64,000 bases of DNA from SCUS01 sp966211675. GTDB lineage: Bacteria; Myxococcota_A; Polyangia; Polyangiales; Ga0077539. The position numbers were made by a program, and so were the translations under genes. Positions 62,141 to 64,000 of this stretch are shown piece after piece; within the stretch, counting starts at the first letter, position 1; every line of letters starts with the position of its first letter. The notes beneath the pieces were generated by a model. It was not told the DNA's origin, ran no database searches, and saw only the letters and a program-made list of their open reading frames with translations. The stretch is taken from assembly GCA_966211675.1 (NCBI GenBank), contig CBIHPK010000009.1, positions 27,075 to 91,074 of the forward strand. Direction: 5' to 3'.

Positions 62141-62575
62141 ATGCTGCTCGATGAGATCAAGCGACAGATGATGGCCGCGATGAAGGCCCACGACACGGTC
62201 CGCAAGGAGATCCTGCGGGTGGCCCTGGGCGAGCTCTCGATGGCCGCCGAGCGGGCGGGCGGCACCCTCGCGGACGAGCCGGTGCAGGGCATCCTTCGCA
62301 AGCTGGTGAAGTCCAACCAGGACACGCTCGCCCTCACCGCCGACCCGGCGCAGCAGGAGACGCTCCGCAAGGAGATCGCGGTGCTGGAGGAGCTGCTCCC
62401 GAAGACCCTGGACGCCGACGGCATCGTGGCGCTGCTCGCCCCGGTGCGCGACGCCGTCCGCGCGGCGGCCAACGACGGCCAGGCGACGGGCGTCGCGATG
62501 AAGCACCTCAAGACCACCGGCGCGGTGGTGCAGGGCAAGGACGTCGGCGACGCCGTGCGGCGCATCCGGGCGTAA
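62141..62575 (+). CDS. yqeY: YqeY/GatB-like domain protein
   Basis: 144 residues from the ATG at 62141. It shows the YqeY family pattern: MLLDEIKRQMMAAMKAHDTV at the start, EEVVAVLKKLVKQR-like VQGILRKLVKSNQDTL, EIAVLEELLPKTLDAD, and the final GQATGVAMKHLKTTGAVVQG. YqeY resembles the tail domain of GatB and is thought to bind tRNA-related surfaces; its cellular role is poorly known. Length is normal for the family. A longer in-frame start exists but adds non-conserved sequence. It is followed 27 bases later by the permease. Confidence 0.92.
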   Translation: MLLDEIKRQMMAAMKAHDTVRKEILRVALGELSMAAERAGGTLADEPVQGILRKLVKSNQDTLALTADPAQQETLRKEIAVLEELLPKTLDADGIVALLAPVRDAVRAAANDGQATGVAMKHLKTTGAVVQGKDVGDAVRRIRA

Positions 62576-62602
62576 GGGAGCACCCGGCACCACCCGACGA
62601 CG

Positions 62603-63895
62603 ATGAGCACCGGGGCGCCGTCGACGGAGCGTCGCGTGCTCGGGGCCTTCGACGGCACGCTGGTGACCGTCGGGGCGATGGTGGGCAGCGGGATCTTCGC
62701 GACCCCGTCGCTGGTCGCCCGCGCGGTGCACCGGCTCGACCTCGCGCTCGCGGTGTGGCTGGCGGGCGCGGGGCTCTCGCTGCTCGGGGCCTTCGTGATC
62801 GCCGAGCCGGGCGCGGCGCTGCCCGAGCGCGGAGGGCTCACGGCCATCCTCCGACGGGCCTTCGGTCCTCGGGCGTCCTTCGCCTTCGGCTGGACCATGA
62901 CCCTGGTGCTGGTCCCCTCCTCGGTGGCCTTCTTCGCGGGGGTGACGGCGGAGCACCTCGGGGCGGTGATCCCGTGGTCGGTGCCGACGCTCACCTCGCT
63001 GGTGATCGCCGCGGTAGGCGCGGTGAACCTCCTCGGGTTGCAGCCCGCGGCGCGGTTGCAGTCCCTGGTCACCCTGGTGCGGGTGGTGGCCCTCGCGGCG
63101 GTGGCCTTCGCGGCGCTCTGGCTCCCTCCCGCGGCGCCGGCGAGCGCGGCGCCGGTCGCGGCGGTGTCGTGGACGGCGCTGCTGGCCGCGATGGTCCCGG
63201 TGCTCTGGGCCTACGACGGCTGGATCGACCTCACCTCCCTGGCCGCCGAGGTGCGCTCTCCTGGGAAGACCATCCCCCGCGCGCTGATCGCGGGCGTGGC
63301 CCTGGTGACGGCGCTCTACCTGCTGGTGGTGGTGGCCTTCCACCGGGCGCTGTCGACGGCGGTGCTGGCGGGCACGGCGGCCCCGGCGGCGCGGCTGGGC
63401 TCGCGGCTCGCGGGCCTCGGCGGCGAGCGGGTGATGGTGGCGCTGGTGGCGCTGTCGACCTTCGGCGGGTGCCTCATCGGCCTGGTGTCGGGCACGCGCG
63501 TGGTGGCGGCGCTGGGCGACGACGCGCCGCCGTTGAGGGCGCTGGCGGGGGTCGATCGGCGGGGCGTCCCGGCGGTGGCGACGGTGGTGACCGTGGGGCT
63601 GGCGCTGGCCTACGCGAGGGTGGAGGTGTTCGGGAAGATGGCGGAGGTCTTCGTGGTGGGGGCGTGGCCCTTCTACGCGCTGGGCGCGTGGGCGGCGCTG
63701 CGGCTGCGACGGCGTGAGCCCGAGCTGGCGCGGCCGTTCCACACGCCGGGATCGCCATGGACCGTGTGGGCCTTCCTGGCGGTGACGGTGGCGATGCTGG
63801 GGAGCTTCGCGAGGGAGTCGCCGCGGCCGACGCTGCTCTCGCTGGGCGTGGTGGCGCTGGGGATGATCGCGTACCGGGCGCCGCGCGAGGGGTGA
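62603..63895 (+). CDS. APC-superfamily amino-acid permease
   Basis: 430 residues with about 11-12 membrane helices. The first helix has the APC signature VGAMVGSGIFATP, where the Gly-Ser-Gly unwound segment binds the amino-acid backbone. Other typical pieces are WAYDGWIDLTSLAAEV and GKTIPRALIAGVALVTALYL. It is likely an inner-membrane amino-acid importer or exchanger. The specificity cannot be read. No permease partner or regulatory gene is adjacent. The last 105 bases of the window after it show no gene. Confidence 0.92.
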   Translation: MSTGAPSTERRVLGAFDGTLVTVGAMVGSGIFATPSLVARAVHRLDLALAVWLAGAGLSLLGAFVIAEPGAALPERGGLTAILRRAFGPRASFAFGWTMTLVLVPSSVAFFAGVTAEHLGAVIPWSVPTLTSLVIAAVGAVNLLGLQPAARLQSLVTLVRVVALAAVAFAALWLPPAAPASAAPVAAVSWTALLAAMVPVLWAYDGWIDLTSLAAEVRSPGKTIPRALIAGVALVTALYLLVVVAFHRALSTAVLAGTAAPAARLGSRLAGLGGERVMVALVALSTFGGCLIGLVSGTRVVAALGDDAPPLRALAGVDRRGVPAVATVVTVGLALAYARVEVFGKMAEVFVVGAWPFYALGAWAALRLRRREPELARPFHTPGSPWTVWAFLAVTVAMLGSFARESPRPTLLSLGVVALGMIAYRAPREG

Positions 63896-64000
63896 AGGGC
63901 TGACGGGGGCGCCGACCGGCTGGGGCGACCGATCACGCTTCTCAGCGCGGTCGCTCCCGTCGCTTCGCTCCGGGTGAGGCCGCGCTGGGATGACGTGGTC

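Noticed and set aside
62057..63742. A 561-residue minus-strand open frame
   Set aside because: Antisense to YqeY and the permease, which have clear family motifs.

Overview
The window is a very GC-rich, gene-dense bacterial chromosome segment with about 55 protein genes, many ATGA/GTGA start-stop overlaps and short intergenic gaps. Several traits point to the Myxococcota (Polyangia, perhaps the Sandaracinus side). These are many Ser/Thr protein kinases with C-terminal membrane anchors, ECF sigma/anti-sigma pairs, and numerous secreted lipoproteins with Asp-rich 'TDVP/DVG' linkers followed by Cys-rich or beta-propeller domains. The placement is inferred from gene content only. I found no tRNA, rRNA, CRISPR array, transposase, integrase or phage gene.

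Layout. 0-8 kb: end of a GGDEF protein, a large zinc-ribbon/TPR membrane protein with a heptapeptide array, a lipoprotein, PhoH ATPase and a small Ser/Thr kinase. 8-13.7 kb: a metalloprotease lipoprotein, argG, glutamate dehydrogenase and a PrsW-type membrane protease. 13.7-19.6 kb: a LuxC-like reductase, a small basic protein, a PP2C-cNMP fusion, a DVG-repeat lipoprotein, a bacterial SUI1 protein, a roadblock-like protein and a histidine phosphatase. 19.6-26.3 kb: a three-gene kinase/lipoprotein/PEGA-like operon, a FecR-like lipoprotein, a four-repeat helical protein and an acyltransferase. 26.4-33.7 kb: a rhomboid protease, two tandem histidine kinases (the second with a degraded ATPase domain), a MoxR ATPase, a very long perfect inverted repeat, and a second kinase plus TPR/PEGA-like operon. 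33.7-41.1 kb: mostly lipoproteins, with msrB and a glycoside hydrolase-like lipoprotein. 41.2-46.8 kb: a receiver protein, a glpA-glpB-like pair, a TPR membrane protein and a PD-(D/E)XK-like nuclease relative. 46.9-52.8 kb: an ECF sigma factor, a frameshifted partner gene with a 13-base homopolymer, and a tandemly duplicated lipoprotein/outer-membrane-like gene pair in which one copy has decayed. 53-58.3 kb: secreted Cys-rich proteins and a two-gene operon joining a VWA-domain protein to a divergent adenylosuccinate-synthetase paralogue. 58.3-64 kb: a sigma/anti-sigma/secreted-protein operon, a membrane alpha/beta-hydrolase-like protein, a receiver with an altered active site, YqeY and an amino-acid permease.

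How the genes work together. Most of the window concerns sensing and the cell envelope. There are three eukaryotic-type kinases, a PP2C phosphatase, two histidine kinases, two receivers and two ECF sigma systems. About a dozen predicted exported lipoproteins accompany them. Metabolic islands (argG, gdhA, glpA-glpB, YqeY) are ordinary. The features most worth a second look are the VWA/PurA-like pair, the 31.3-31.6 kb palindrome, the homopolymer frameshift near 47.3 kb and the decayed tandem duplication at 48.3-51.9 kb.
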